Below are positions 42,158 to 52,100 of a DNA stretch of 64,000 bases, piece after piece. Numbering within the stretch: position 1 is the stretch's first letter; every line of letters starts with the position of its first letter. A program made the position numbers and the translations under genes. Origin of the DNA: Nocardia macrotermitis (GTDB taxonomy: Bacteria; Actinomycetota; Actinomycetes; Mycobacteriales; Mycobacteriaceae); assembly GCF_009604405.1 (NCBI RefSeq), contig NZ_WEGK01000002.1, positions 62,001-126,000 on the forward strand, given 5' to 3'. The notes under the pieces were generated by a model. That model saw only the letters and a list, made by a program, of their open reading frames with translations, was not told the origin of the DNA and made no database searches.

Positions 42158-43417
42158 GTGAATCGGCCGCCGTATCCGCCGGGGCCGGGACGTCCTCCCG
42201 GCGGCGGTCCGTATCCGGGCCCCGGCGGTCCGGTGCCGCCCGGTAGACCCGGATTCGGTGCTCCGCCACCGGGATACGGCGTTCCACCCGGATACGGCGC
42301 GGGCGCGGGGCCCGGCCCGCGCCCGCCGTACGGTGCGCCGCTGCCGCCCGCCGGATATCCGGTCGGCCCGCGTCGGCCGCTACCTCCGCTGCCACCCGCC
42401 GGATACTACGGCCGCCCTCCGAGTTCGGGCGGTGGCGGCGCGGCGATCGCGGTGGTCGTGGCGCTGTTCGTCTTCGGAATGGTCTCCGCGCTGGTGGTTT
42501 TCGCCACCATGGCCGATCGCGACAGCGACTCGACCACCGCGTACGGCACCACCCCGAGCTACACGTACCCATCGACGACCAGCGAAACAACCACGGCCGC
42601 AACGACATCCGCGAACCCCACCACCTCGGAGAGCCTGTCCGCGAGCCGGACCGCGCTGGCCGGACCCACCACCACGGTCGCATCCGGCCCCACCCCGGTC
42701 GCGGCCACGGCGAACAACCCGCTGTTCGCGAACCAGAACAACGGCCTGATCAACGTCCGCTGCGACCTGCCCGGCTGGGCGGCGAGTTCGACCGTCGCGA
42801 CCGCCTTCTTCAACGCCGCGTCCACCTGCCTGGGCAAGATGTGGCAGCCGATGCTGCGGTTGCAGAACCTGCCCTTCCACGCCCCGAAGGTGGTCGCCCC
42901 GACCCATGCCAGCGACCTGTCCTCGCCGTGCAGCAGTTCGGGTAACTACGCCGCGTTCTTCTGCGGTGCGAACGACACCATCTACATGCCGCTGGACCAC
43001 ATCCAGACCGATGTCTACGGCGACCGCTGGTACGTCTACCTGGAGGTTTTCGCGCACGAGTACGGCCACCACGTCCAATCGCTGACCGGGATCATGGATC
43101 AGCAGGCCCAGCAACGCGAGGATCTCGGCGACGACTCGGACAAGGGGCTGGAACTGTCCCGCCGCCTCGAACTCGAGGCTCAGTGCTTCGCGGGCATGTT
43201 CGTCGGCTCCTCGATCTACGTGGGCCTGTTCACCAACGACCAGGCCGTGTTCATGCAGAAGGACCAGTACACGCGCGGCGACGAGAGTCAGGCGACCGAT
43301 ATGCACGACCACGGGATCGGCCAGCACTACGGCGACTGGTTCGTGAACGTCGGCGAGAAGTACAACCGGGTGTGGCGGTGCAACACCTGGAACGCGCCGT
43401 CCGGCGACGTGAGCTGA
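42158..43417 (+). CDS. Membrane-anchored neutral zinc metallopeptidase, second copy
   Basis: A 419-residue paralogue of the preceding protein with the same layout: Pro/Gly/Tyr-rich cytoplasmic tail (1-90), a membrane helix (about 91-116), a Thr/Ser-rich linker, and a peptidase domain with HEYGHH at 300-305 and RRLELEAQC. It begins at GTG 42158. The 73-base gap to the first copy suggests co-transcription. Sequence between the two peptidase domains is well conserved around the active site but the linkers differ, so the duplication is old. Its stop abuts the convergent TetR gene stop exactly. Confidence 0.88.
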   Translation: MNRPPYPPGPGRPPGGGPYPGPGGPVPPGRPGFGAPPPGYGVPPGYGAGAGPGPRPPYGAPLPPAGYPVGPRRPLPPLPPAGYYGRPPSSGGGGAAIAVVVALFVFGMVSALVVFATMADRDSDSTTAYGTTPSYTYPSTTSETTTAATTSANPTTSESLSASRTALAGPTTTVASGPTPVAATANNPLFANQNNGLINVRCDLPGWAASSTVATAFFNAASTCLGKMWQPMLRLQNLPFHAPKVVAPTHASDLSSPCSSSGNYAAFFCGANDTIYMPLDHIQTDVYGDRWYVYLEVFAHEYGHHVQSLTGIMDQQAQQREDLGDDSDKGLELSRRLELEAQCFAGMFVGSSIYVGLFTNDQAVFMQKDQYTRGDESQATDMHDHGIGQHYGDWFVNVGEKYNRVWRCNTWNAPSGDVS

Positions 43418-44122
43418 TCAGAGGCTCGAATCCCCTTGTGCGCGACGCAGTTCGGCCAACCAGCGCGCACCCTCGTCGGGGTCGGGCACCGAATCGCCGC
43501 CGATGATGTCCAGCACCGCGTGTCCCAGGCACGCCGCGCCGAGCACCCGATCGACGAGCTTGTCCACATCACCCCACGGCAGTGCGGGTTTGGCGATCAG
43601 CAGCGACGCGACACCGTGCGCCGCGGCCCACAGTTCCAGCACCACCGGCAGCGTGTCGCCCTCGGCGATCACACCGGAATCCATTGCCTCCCGGACTGTT
43701 TCGGCGAATCTGACGACCGCGCCGCTGCCCAGCACCTTGTCCACCGCGCTGGGCCCGTGCTCGCCGGTGGGCACGAAGGCCAGCCGATACTGTTCGGGAT
43801 TGTCCAGCGCGAATCGCACATACGCCATGCCCTGATCGCGCAGCCGGGTGATCGGCGAGTGCGCCGGATCGGTCGCCGAACCCATTGCGGCGTCCAGGTT
43901 CTCGAAGACCTGCGCCACCGCCGCGTCGATGAGCTCGTCTTTGTCGGAGAAGTGCCGGTAGATCGAGGGCGCGCTCACCCCGACCAGCCGGCTCACCTCT
44001 CGGATGGAGACCGTGTCGGCATTTCCGCTGCGCGCGAGCAGTTCTCGGGTGGCGTCGAGAATCTCCTCGCGTAGTCGCGCACCGGATCCGCGGGCCGAAC
44101 GCGGCCGCCGGGAAGATGTCAC
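43418..44122 (-). CDS. TetR-family regulator of the MMPL exporter
   Basis: A 234-residue TetR regulator with helix-turn-helix LREEILDATRELLARSG and SIREVSRLVGVSAPSIYRHF near the N-terminus and a TetR_C_33-like C-terminal domain. GTG 44122 overlaps the MMPL stop (GTGA), so both are made from one transcript starting upstream of the MMPL gene, where a large palindrome lies. Autorepression of the exporter-regulator operon is the simplest reading. Confidence 0.87.
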   Translation of the reverse strand: MTSSRRPRSARGSGARLREEILDATRELLARSGNADTVSIREVSRLVGVSAPSIYRHFSDKDELIDAAVAQVFENLDAAMGSATDPAHSPITRLRDQGMAYVRFALDNPEQYRLAFVPTGEHGPSAVDKVLGSGAVVRFAETVREAMDSGVIAEGDTLPVVLELWAAAHGVASLLIAKPALPWGDVDKLVDRVLGAACLGHAVLDIIGGDSVPDPDEGARWLAELRRAQGDSSL

Positions 44123-46359
44123 CGATGTCCCGCCAGCTCGGGTTCGGGGGCGGGAGCGTCGGATTCCTCATGGAATCCGAACCTTTCGTGCAGGCGGCGC
44201 AGCGGCGCGGGGGCCCACCAGTTGGCGGTGCCGAGCAGTCGCATCAGCGCGGGCACCAGCAGTCCACGGATGAGGGTGGCGTCGGCGAGCACGGTCAGGG
44301 TCAGACCCAGACCGAACATCTGTATGAACGACACCTTCGCGGAAACCATGGCCCCCAACACGATAGCCATCAGCAGCGCCGCCGCGGTGACGATTCGCCC
44401 GGTATGTGCCACACCCAGGGCCACCGAACGGGTGTTGTCCGCCGCGGTGCGGTCCGAGGCGAGCCAGGCCTCCCGGATCCGCGACAGCAGGAACACCTCG
44501 TAGTCCATCGACATGCCGAAGGCCAGGCAGAACATCAGCAGCGGCATGGTCGGGACCAGATAGCCGGTTGTGGTGAAGCCCAACAGATTCGACAGATGCC
44601 CGTCCTGGAAGATCCACACCATCATGCCGAACATCGCGGTCAGCGAGAGGGTGTTGATGAGCACCGCCTTCAGCGGTATCACCAGGCTGCCGGTGAACAG
44701 GAACAGCACCACGAAGGTGGACAGCGCGATCAACGCGATCGCCAGCGGCAGGCGCGCGCCGAGCGAATGCAGGCCGTCGGCGTCGATCTCGGCCATCCCG
44801 CCGAACAGCGCGGGCGCGGGTGCGGACACCGCGCGCAGGTCGCGCAATTGTTGTTGTCCGGCAGCGGAATACGGGTCGATTCGGGATGCGACGGTGAGGT
44901 ACTGACCCGTGGCGTTGGCCATACCCGGTGGGGCCGAGGCCATGCGGCCGCCGGCGATGTAGACGCCCGCGTCGGACAGTACCGCAGAGACGCCGTCCAC
45001 CTTCGACAACGCCGTGGCGTAGGACCCCGCGTTACCCGAATAGTGTTGCAGCACAATGGTTGTGCCGTTACCGGCATTGACGCTCGGGAAGTCGCCGCGC
45101 AATGCGTTGCCGACCGTCCGGCTGTCCGAACCCGTCGGCAGCACCCGATCGTCCGGATAACCGAATTTCACGCCCAGGAACGGGGATCCGAGCGCGAGCA
45201 GCACCGCGATGATCACCAGCGCCACCGGAATCGCGTGTCGCATAACCCAATCGACCGTGCGATACCACCGCGACCGTTCCGGGGCCACCGGCACGGGTGC
45301 GGGACGCCGCAGCAGCCGCCGGATCCCGGCGCGGGCGTCCAGGGCGTTGACCCGGTCGCCGAGCAGTACCAGCGCGGCGGGCAGCAGCACGATCGAGGCC
45401 GCCGCGGCGGCGATCACCACCGCGACGCCCGCGTAGGCGAAGGATTTCAGGAAGTACAGGTTGAACACGCTGAGTACGGCCATCGCCAGCGCCACGGTCA
45501 GCGCCGAGAACAGCACGGTACGTCCGGCGGTCTGCATCGCGCGCACGGCCGCGTCGTGATGGTTGCGCCCGCCGCGCAGTTCCTCGCGGAACCGGCTGAC
45601 GATGAACAGGCTGTAGTCGATCGCCAGCGCCAGCCCCAGGGCGGTGGTCATGTTCAGCGCGTAGATCGAGACGTCGGTGAACAGCGTGAAACCGCGCAGG
45701 ATGGCGAGCGCGGCGGCGATCGCGAACAGGCCGACCGCCAGCGGCAGCGCCGCCGCGATCACGCTGCCGAACACGAGCGTCAGCACGATCGCGGTGAGCG
45801 GCACGGCCACGCCCTCGGCGACGGTGAGGTCCTTGGTGATCTGCTCGTTCACATCGTGATAGGCCGCCGTCTCGCCGCCCGCCCGGACGGTGATGCCGGG
45901 CGGCATATCGGTGAATTGCGCGGCGATCGTTCCGGCGGTCTTCTGCGCGCGGTCGTCGCCACCCTTGATGTAGGCCAGGACCAGGGCCTTGTGCCCGTCG
46001 GTGGCGCGCAGCGCCGAGCCGATCGGTCCCGAATCGGTCCAGTACGACCGCACCCCGACCACGTCGTCGCGAGCCTGCAGGGTGTGCACGATCTGCGTCC
46101 CGGCTGTCCGTGCGGCCGGGGTGTCGACGCCCTGATCGGAGTCGACCAGCAGCACGAAATTCGGCTGTGCGCCGTTGAAGTCCTGCGCCAGCAGTTGGGC
46201 GACGCGGGAGGATTCGGCGTCGTCGGAGGTGAAGCCGCCCGCCTCCAGGTGGGCGGCGGCCGAGGCGCCGAACAGGCCGCAGAACACGGCCAGCGCGAGG
46301 GCGGTGAGCAGGACCGCTCGCGGGTATCGGGTCGAGAATTGTGCGATTCGGGTCAACAT
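44119..46359 (-). CDS. MMPL-family RND transporter
   Basis: A 746-residue transporter of the MMPL/ActII-3 branch of RND proteins. It has an N-terminal helix, a periplasmic domain (about 35-175), five helices with the proton-relay region ALGLALAIDYSLFIVSRFREE, a second periplasmic domain (about 400-520), and five helices with FCLAFGMSMDYEVFLLSRIREAW. The two IDYSL/MDYEV blocks carry the conserved Asp-Tyr pairs. Size is in the short MMPL class (about 700-770). It lies 17 bp downstream of a 41-bp palindrome and overlaps its TetR gene. It may export a lipid or drug; no lipid synthesis genes are adjacent. Confidence 0.92.
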   Translation of the reverse strand: MLTRIAQFSTRYPRAVLLTALALAVFCGLFGASAAAHLEAGGFTSDDAESSRVAQLLAQDFNGAQPNFVLLVDSDQGVDTPAARTAGTQIVHTLQARDDVVGVRSYWTDSGPIGSALRATDGHKALVLAYIKGGDDRAQKTAGTIAAQFTDMPPGITVRAGGETAAYHDVNEQITKDLTVAEGVAVPLTAIVLTLVFGSVIAAALPLAVGLFAIAAALAILRGFTLFTDVSIYALNMTTALGLALAIDYSLFIVSRFREELRGGRNHHDAAVRAMQTAGRTVLFSALTVALAMAVLSVFNLYFLKSFAYAGVAVVIAAAAASIVLLPAALVLLGDRVNALDARAGIRRLLRRPAPVPVAPERSRWYRTVDWVMRHAIPVALVIIAVLLALGSPFLGVKFGYPDDRVLPTGSDSRTVGNALRGDFPSVNAGNGTTIVLQHYSGNAGSYATALSKVDGVSAVLSDAGVYIAGGRMASAPPGMANATGQYLTVASRIDPYSAAGQQQLRDLRAVSAPAPALFGGMAEIDADGLHSLGARLPLAIALIALSTFVVLFLFTGSLVIPLKAVLINTLSLTAMFGMMVWIFQDGHLSNLLGFTTTGYLVPTMPLLMFCLAFGMSMDYEVFLLSRIREAWLASDRTAADNTRSVALGVAHTGRIVTAAALLMAIVLGAMVSAKVSFIQMFGLGLTLTVLADATLIRGLLVPALMRLLGTANWWAPAPLRRLHERFGFHEESDAPAPEPELAGHR

Positions 46360-46375
46360 GGGAGCCCCCAGTCCA

Positions 46376-46416
46376 CGGTGAGGTAACAGCGTTAGCTTAA
46401 CGCTGTTACCTCACCG
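46376..46416. promoter_or_regulatory. 41-bp double palindrome upstream of the MMPL operon
   Basis: Two perfect 19-bp arms (CGGTGAGGTAACAGCGTTA and its complement) with a GCT centre. Each arm itself holds a smaller dyad: TAACAGCGTTA (46384-46394) and TAACGCTGTTA (46398-46408). It lies 17 bp before the MMPL start and 13 bp after the amt stop, on the minus strand in both cases. It suits two adjacent TetR operator sites and could also end amt transcription as a hairpin. Confidence 0.8.
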
Positions 46417-46428
46417 CGCCGCAAGGGG

Positions 46429-47745
46429 TCAGTGATCTCGATCACCGAAAAGGCCGTGCTGACCCGTCTGCCCCGCTTGACCGTGACCGAACAGCCCGCG
46501 CGGCGCGTGGCCGTGCACGCCCTCGGCGTAGGCGGTCTCCGCGTGCAGCGCGAAGTCGATGCCGCCGACCTCGTCCTCCTTGCTGATCCGGAAACCCATC
46601 ACGCGATCGATGATCTTGCCCAGCACGTACGAGACGACGAACGCCCACGCCGCGACCACGACCACCCCGACCGCCTGCTTACCGAGCTGGGACAGCCCGC
46701 CGCCGTAGAACAGCCCGCGCGGACCACCGGTCATCACCCGGCTGGCCAGCAGGCCGATCAGCAGGGTGCCGATGATGCCGCCCGCGAAGTGCACGCCCAC
46801 CACGTCGAGCGAATCGTCGTATCCGGCACGGAATTTCCACCCCACCGCGAACGAACACACCACGCCCGCAACCAATCCCACGATCACACCGCCCAGGGTG
46901 GTCACCGAACCGCAGGACGGGGTGATCGCGACCAGGCCGGCCACCGCACCCGAGGCCGCGCCGAACGTCGTCGGCCGGCCGTCCCGAATCCGTTCCACCA
47001 CAAGCCATCCCAGCATGCCCAGGCAGCCCGCGACGAGCGTGTTGAGGAAGGCCGCCGCGGCGATGCCGTCCACCCGCAACGCCGATCCGGCATTGAACCC
47101 GAACCAGCCGAACCACAGCAGACCCGCGCCCAGCACCACGAACGGCAGATTGTGCGGGCGCATCGCGTCGACCTTGAAGCCGATCCGCGGCCCCAACACC
47201 AGCGCGAGCGCCAATGCCGAAGCGCCGGAAGCGATCTCGACCACCAGGCCGCCTGCGAAATCGAGCGCGCCGAACGAGGAGAGCCAGCCGTGCGGACCCC
47301 ACACCCAGTGCGCGACCGGGGCGAACACCAGCAGCGTCCACAGCGGGACGAACACCATCCACGCGGAGAATTTCGCGCGGTCCGCGATGGCGCCGCTGAC
47401 CAGTGCGGCGGTCAGGATGGCGAAGGTCAGCTCGAAGGTGGCGTACAGCAGTTCCGGGACGCCGCCGCGCACCGTGGTCGGGCCGATGCCGGACATCGCG
47501 GTGTGTGCGAGCGTGCCGATCACGCCGCCGCCCGCGTCCGGGCCGAACGCGAGGGTATAGCCGAACAGTAGCCATGTCACCGTCACGAGCGGGATCGAGA
47601 TGAAGCTCATCATCAGCATGTTCAGCACGCCGGACGAGCGCACCATGCCGCCGTAGAAGATGGCCAGACCGGGGGTCATGAGCAGGACGAGCGCTGTGCT
47701 GGCCAGTAGCCAGGCGGTGGTAGCGGGGTCGAGGGTCGAGGACAC
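46429..47745 (-). CDS. amt: Ammonium transporter
   Basis: A 438-residue Amt/Mep/Rh channel. It has 11 membrane segments and the family marks LMTPGLAIFYGGMVR, HWVWGPHGWLSSFGALDFAGG, FGWFGFNAGSA and VDVVGVHFAGGIIGTL-like DVVGVHFAGG. The conserved pore histidines lie in DFAGG/HFAGG regions. GTG 47745 was chosen because AAGGAG lies five bases upstream; ATG 47760 lies before that site and would add five residues. The C-terminal tail is His/Gly-rich (GVHGHAPRGLFGHGQAG). No glnK or glnD gene is adjacent, unlike many actinobacterial amtB loci. It moves ammonia/ammonium across the membrane under nitrogen limitation. Confidence 0.93.
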   Translation of the reverse strand: MSSTLDPATTAWLLASTALVLLMTPGLAIFYGGMVRSSGVLNMLMMSFISIPLVTVTWLLFGYTLAFGPDAGGGVIGTLAHTAMSGIGPTTVRGGVPELLYATFELTFAILTAALVSGAIADRAKFSAWMVFVPLWTLLVFAPVAHWVWGPHGWLSSFGALDFAGGLVVEIASGASALALALVLGPRIGFKVDAMRPHNLPFVVLGAGLLWFGWFGFNAGSALRVDGIAAAAFLNTLVAGCLGMLGWLVVERIRDGRPTTFGAASGAVAGLVAITPSCGSVTTLGGVIVGLVAGVVCSFAVGWKFRAGYDDSLDVVGVHFAGGIIGTLLIGLLASRVMTGGPRGLFYGGGLSQLGKQAVGVVVVAAWAFVVSYVLGKIIDRVMGFRISKEDEVGGIDFALHAETAYAEGVHGHAPRGLFGHGQAGQTGQHGLFGDRDH

Positions 47746-47838
47746 GGGGACTCCTTCCATGCGCGTGAAGCGCTACACGGAAGTTACCGAATGCGCACAA
47801 CCCGGCGTGTCGGGTGGCCGGGCGCGTCCAGATGGAAG

Positions 47839-48666
47839 TTATCCGCGACGGGCGCGGCGGGCCAGGGCGCGGCGGCCGCGCGGGCCCGGGACCGGGAGAT
47901 CCTCGTCCAGAGCCAGCCATCCGGCGGTGTGCAGCCACTGCTGCTGGACGCGCGCGTCGGCGGTGTCGTTGAAGACGCGGCGGCCGCGATCGTCGCGCAG
48001 CTCGTGCGCGAGCACCGACCAGCGTGGCGGGCGGCCCTGTTCGGCGCGGTAGTCCTCGAGGTAGGCGGCCACGATGGTGCCGATGGCATTCACCGGCCGC
48101 AGCGAGACGCGGTTGCCGAATTTCGCCGAATGGAAACGGCGTGCGGCGCACAGTGATCGGGGCGTCGCGTCGAATGCGATCCACCCTGCGCGCTGCACCC
48201 GTTCGATCAGCCAGAGGTGTTTCACGGCCGTCGGCGCGATATCGCCGACGTGTTCGCCGATGAGTTTCATGACCGGTTCGGTGAGCAGGATGTCGCGGCG
48301 GGTCGGGCCGTGCCCGTGGTCGTCCCAATATTGCTGGGTCAGGGTTGCCAGCACCCGGCCGAATTCTTCGACATTGCGTTGGGCGCGGCGGCCCAGGCGT
48401 TCGATGCGTTCGGCCTCGGCGCGCATCCGGTTCTGCACGATGACGGTGCGGACCGCGGCGGGCGTGGGCACCTGGCCGCGCTCGAGCAGTTCCAGGATCG
48501 CGGCGGCGGTATGCGGATCGGCGGCCGCGGAGACCGGTAGCGAATCACGGTTCAGCGCGAACTCGGCGGGCTGGATCGCCCTGCTCAGCAGACCGGTGGC
48601 CGCGCTGTTCCCAGCGAATTCGGTATGTGAGAGCCACGCGGCGGCGGTGGATTCACACGACTGCAC
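47839..48666 (-). CDS. Hypothetical helical protein
   Basis: A 275-residue protein I cannot assign. It is mostly helical, without signal or membrane segments. Visible stretches are AAAILELLERGQVPTPAAVRT, RRAQRNVEEFGRVLATLTQQYW, GPTRRDILLTEPVMKLIGEHV, HLWLIERVQRAGWIAFDATP and an arginine-rich end (GPRGRRALARRARRG). The last suggests nucleic-acid contact. GTG 48666 follows CGGAGGA. A stem-loop (48745-48791) lies in its leader. It stands between amt and dnaX, both different in role. Confidence 0.6.
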   Translation of the reverse strand: MQSCESTAAAWLSHTEFAGNSAATGLLSRAIQPAEFALNRDSLPVSAAADPHTAAAILELLERGQVPTPAAVRTVIVQNRMRAEAERIERLGRRAQRNVEEFGRVLATLTQQYWDDHGHGPTRRDILLTEPVMKLIGEHVGDIAPTAVKHLWLIERVQRAGWIAFDATPRSLCAARRFHSAKFGNRVSLRPVNAIGTIVAAYLEDYRAEQGRPPRWSVLAHELRDDRGRRVFNDTADARVQQQWLHTAGWLALDEDLPVPGPRGRRALARRARRG

Positions 48667-48744
48667 GGTGGATATTTCCTCCGGGACGTTGGCGGGAGCG
48701 CGACGCGGAGATGGGAGGACTCCCGATGCGTGCTGTGGATTTCC

Positions 48745-48791
48745 AGGTTGTGCCCCGGCCGGGATGAGGGACCGGCCGGGACCACCAACCT
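48745..48791. other. Long stem-loop in the leader of the unknown gene
   Basis: Outer arms AGGTTG (48745-48750) and CAACCT (48786-48791) enclose a CCCGGCCGG / CCGGCCGGG stem around GATGAGGGA. It could be a structured RNA leader for the minus-strand gene 79 bases away. It matches no riboswitch that I recognise. Confidence 0.4.
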
Positions 48792-48923
48792 GATGAAGGT
48801 TTGGCTACCGAAGTTGCCGTCGTTCACGTTAGCCAGCCAATTGCGTCGAAAGCCAATCGGTATGCGTGATCGTTACGTACGTGTTGTCCGAATTAAACAG
48901 GTGAACAGTTTGGTATCGAGCAC

Positions 48924-48943
48924 CTGAACCGTTTCCGGTTCAG
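48924..48943. terminator. Small hairpin upstream of dnaX
   Basis: An 8-bp stem CTGAACCG / CGGTTCAG with loop TTTC. No gene stop is adjacent, so it may be a regulatory hairpin rather than a terminator. Confidence 0.3.
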
Positions 48944-49154
48944 CTATACAACACCGTTTGATCGCATTTCGAATTTCTCGGCGACCCCATTCTCCACGCA
49001 CTTCCACTCCCCGGCCCGCGAACAAGCCGCAGGAATGCTGTCATTTCGGGTCTGCGGCGCGCGGTGTTACCGAGGGGCCCCGGAGACGGTGCCCGGGGAC
49101 TTGAAGCGACGACTTGAAGTACAACTTGTCGGTGGTCGCCGGTACCCTCGGGCC

Positions 49155-52100
49155 GTGGCTCTGTACCGGAAGTATCGACCGGCATCATTCGCAGAGGTGG
49201 TTGGGCAGGAGCATGTCACCGAGCCGCTGAGTACTGCGCTGGACACCGGGCGGATCAGTCATGCCTATCTGTTCTCCGGACCGCGCGGCTGCGGTAAGAC
49301 CTCCTCCGCGCGCATCCTCGCGCGCTCGCTGAACTGCGTCGAGGGTCCGACCTCACGCCCGTGCGGGGTGTGTGGTTCGTGTGTCGCGCTGGGGCCGGGC
49401 GGGCCGGGCAACCTGGACGTGATCGAGCTCGACGCCGCCAGTCACGGCGGTGTGGACGACACTCGTGAGCTGCGCGACCGGGCCTTCTACGCGCCCGCCG
49501 AATCGCGCTATCGGGTGTTCATCGTCGATGAGGCGCACATGGTCACCACGGCGGGGTTCAACGCCCTGCTCAAGATCGTGGAGGAGCCGCCCGCCCACCT
49601 GATCTTCGTGTTCGCGACCACCGAGCCGGACAAGGTGCTGCCGACGATCCGCTCGCGCACGCACCACTATCCGTTCCGGCTGCTGCCGCCCGCGACCATG
49701 CGCGGACTGCTCGGCACGATCTGCGAGCAGGAGGGCGTGCCGGTCGAGGAGGCGGTGTATCCGCTGGTCATCCGGGCCGGTGGGGGTTCGCCGCGCGACA
49801 GTTTGAGCGTGTTGGACCAGTTGCTCGCGGGCGCGGGTCCCGAGGGCGTCACCTATCCGCGTGCCCTGTCGTTGCTGGGCGTCACCGATATCGCGCTGAT
49901 CGACGAGGCGATCGAGGCGCTGGCGAACGACGACGGCGCGGCGTTGTTCGGCACCGTGGACAGCGTGGTCGAGGCCGGACACGATCCGCGCCGGTTCGCC
50001 GGAGATCTGCTGGAGCGCCTGCGCGACCTGATCCTGCTGCGCGCGGTCCCCGACGCCGCCGACCGCAATCTGGTCACCGGCCCGGGCGACGTCCTGGAGC
50101 GGATGCGCGACCAGGCCCAGCGCCTCGGCCCCGCCGCCCTGACCCGCTACGCCGAACTCCTGCACGAGGGCCTCGGCGAAATGCGCGGCGCGACCGCCCC
50201 CCGCCTCCTGCTCGAGGTTATCTGCGCCCGCATGCTCCTGCCGGTAGCCTCGGACTCCGAATCCGCCACCCTGCAACGCCTCGAGCGCCTGGAACGCCAA
50301 ATGGCAAGCGGCGCAATCCCCACCGCCCCGACCGCAGCCGCACCCACCCGCACTCCCGCCGAGGCCGACGAGCGTCCCGCACCCCCCGCTGAACGCCCGC
50401 AATCCGGCCCACCCCGCCGCCGCGGAGCCGAAGCCCTCGCCGCGATCCGCGAGAACCGCACCGGCAGCCCACAGCCCGCGTCCAATGAGCTGGACTCGCC
50501 CGCGCAGCGCCCGCACCCGGCTCAGCGCGCACAGTCATCCGGTGCGGAATCGGCTCGCGTGCAGCCGAATTCGGATGCTGCGGCGGTGAGCTCGGCGCGG
50601 GAGTCGATGCCGGATGATGTGTCGGCGATGCGGGATCCGAGGTCGCGTTCGGACTCGGCTCGGCCCGACCGATCGTCCGGTGCGGAATCGGCTCGCGTGC
50701 AGCAGGGGTCGGATGCTGCGGCGGTGAGCTCGGCGCGGGAGTCGATGCCGGATGATGTGTCGGCGATGCGGGATCCGAGGTCGCGTTCGGACTCGGCTCG
50801 GCCCGACCGATCGTCCGATGCGGAATCGGCTCGCGTGCATCGGAGTTCGGATAGTGCGGCGCGGGAGTCGATGTCCGACGCTGTGCGGGATCCCGGGCAG
50901 CGCCCGCAGCCGGATCGGCCCGTCTCGTCGTCCGGCGTCGAATCTCCTCGCGCGCAGCAGGGTTCGGAAGATGTTTCGGTGACTTCGCTGCGGGGGGCGA
51001 TGTCGGATGATGCGTCTGGGGCGGTGTCGAGGATGGCCGCTGATTCACAGGCTTCGGCTATGAGTGGTCCGTCCGGGCAGCGCATCTCCGATGATGCGCG
51101 GGAGCCCGCCGCCGGTGCCTCTCGGTTGCCTGCCGAAGGCGATTCGGCCGCGTTCGCGGGCGAGGGTCGGATGATCTCCGGCGAGACGCGGCGCACCGAG
51201 CGGTCTCCGGGTGGTGATACCGCCGCCGACGCACAGCGGCGCGCGGCGGAGCCAACTCGGGGCGTCGGATCGGATTCGGAACCTGCTGTGCCGCAGGATG
51301 ATTCGAGCTATTCGGCTTCGCCGCAGCCGTCCGAGTTCGCCTTCTCGTCGGGTGTATCGGACACTGAATACTCTGCGCCGCAGGGTGATTCGGGTTCGAG
51401 CGCGTCCTTCGAGCCGGATCGGTCGTCCTCTGGTTCGGTCGCGCGTGAGCGTGCCGGGCATTCGTCCGACGATGCCGCCCAACGAGATCGAGCGGCGGAC
51501 GAGCCGGTGGCGCCGCCGTCGGACGCGGGTTCACGGATGGCCGATGCTTCGGCAGCCGATTCTCGAATGGCCGACGCGCCTCAGGCGTCGCGTGCCGAGG
51601 AGAGCGTGCAGCCCCCTTCGGATGAATTCGATTCGGGGGCTGTGGATTCCGGCTATCCGGAAGAACCCGAAGTGCCGGATGTCGCCGAAGTCGATGTGCC
51701 GCAGGAACAGCCCGCGGTCGGCGGGGGCAATACGTTGCAAGAGGTCGAGGCGGCCTGGGGGGATATTCGGGCCAAGGTGCGCGAGTTCGGGGCGGCGGTG
51801 CATGCGCTGCTGTCCGGAGCCTCGGTGGGGCGGATGGAGGGCGACACGGTCGTGCTGGCGCATCAGCATGCGCCGTTGGCGCAGCGGTTGGCCAATCCGA
51901 AGTATGTCGAGGCGGTGGAGTCCGCGATCGAGGCGGTGCTCGGGCGGCGGTACGGGGTGCGGTGGGAGGTGGCGGGGGCGTCCTCCGCTCCCGCGAAGGC
52001 CGAACCGGCCGCGCGGCCGCAGCCTGCGCAGGGGCGCAGTGGTCCGGCGCGATCGGCCGAGCCGCCGAAGTTCACCCGGCCGAGTCAGGCGCGGGGTGCG

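Larger units (their letters stand above)
48667..49154. other. Divergent leader region before dnaX
   Basis: The 488 bases between the unknown minus-strand gene and dnaX contain the stem-loop at 48745-48791 and a hairpin at 48924-48943, with an AT-richer middle (about 48800-48980) suited to promoters. I looked for the small SRP RNA that some mycobacteria keep near dnaX and did not find its conserved core. Confidence 0.45.

Noticed and set aside
44116..46386. A plus-strand open frame opposite the MMPL gene
   Set aside because: Low-complexity Gln/Arg/Gly-rich translation antisense to a clear MMPL transporter.
48667..49154. Possible SRP RNA gene upstream of dnaX, as in some mycobacteria
   Set aside because: I searched both strands for the conserved core of the small SRP RNA and did not find it.
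50535..50930. CRISPR-like array
   Set aside because: The repeats are tandem and in frame within dnaX, without spacers.
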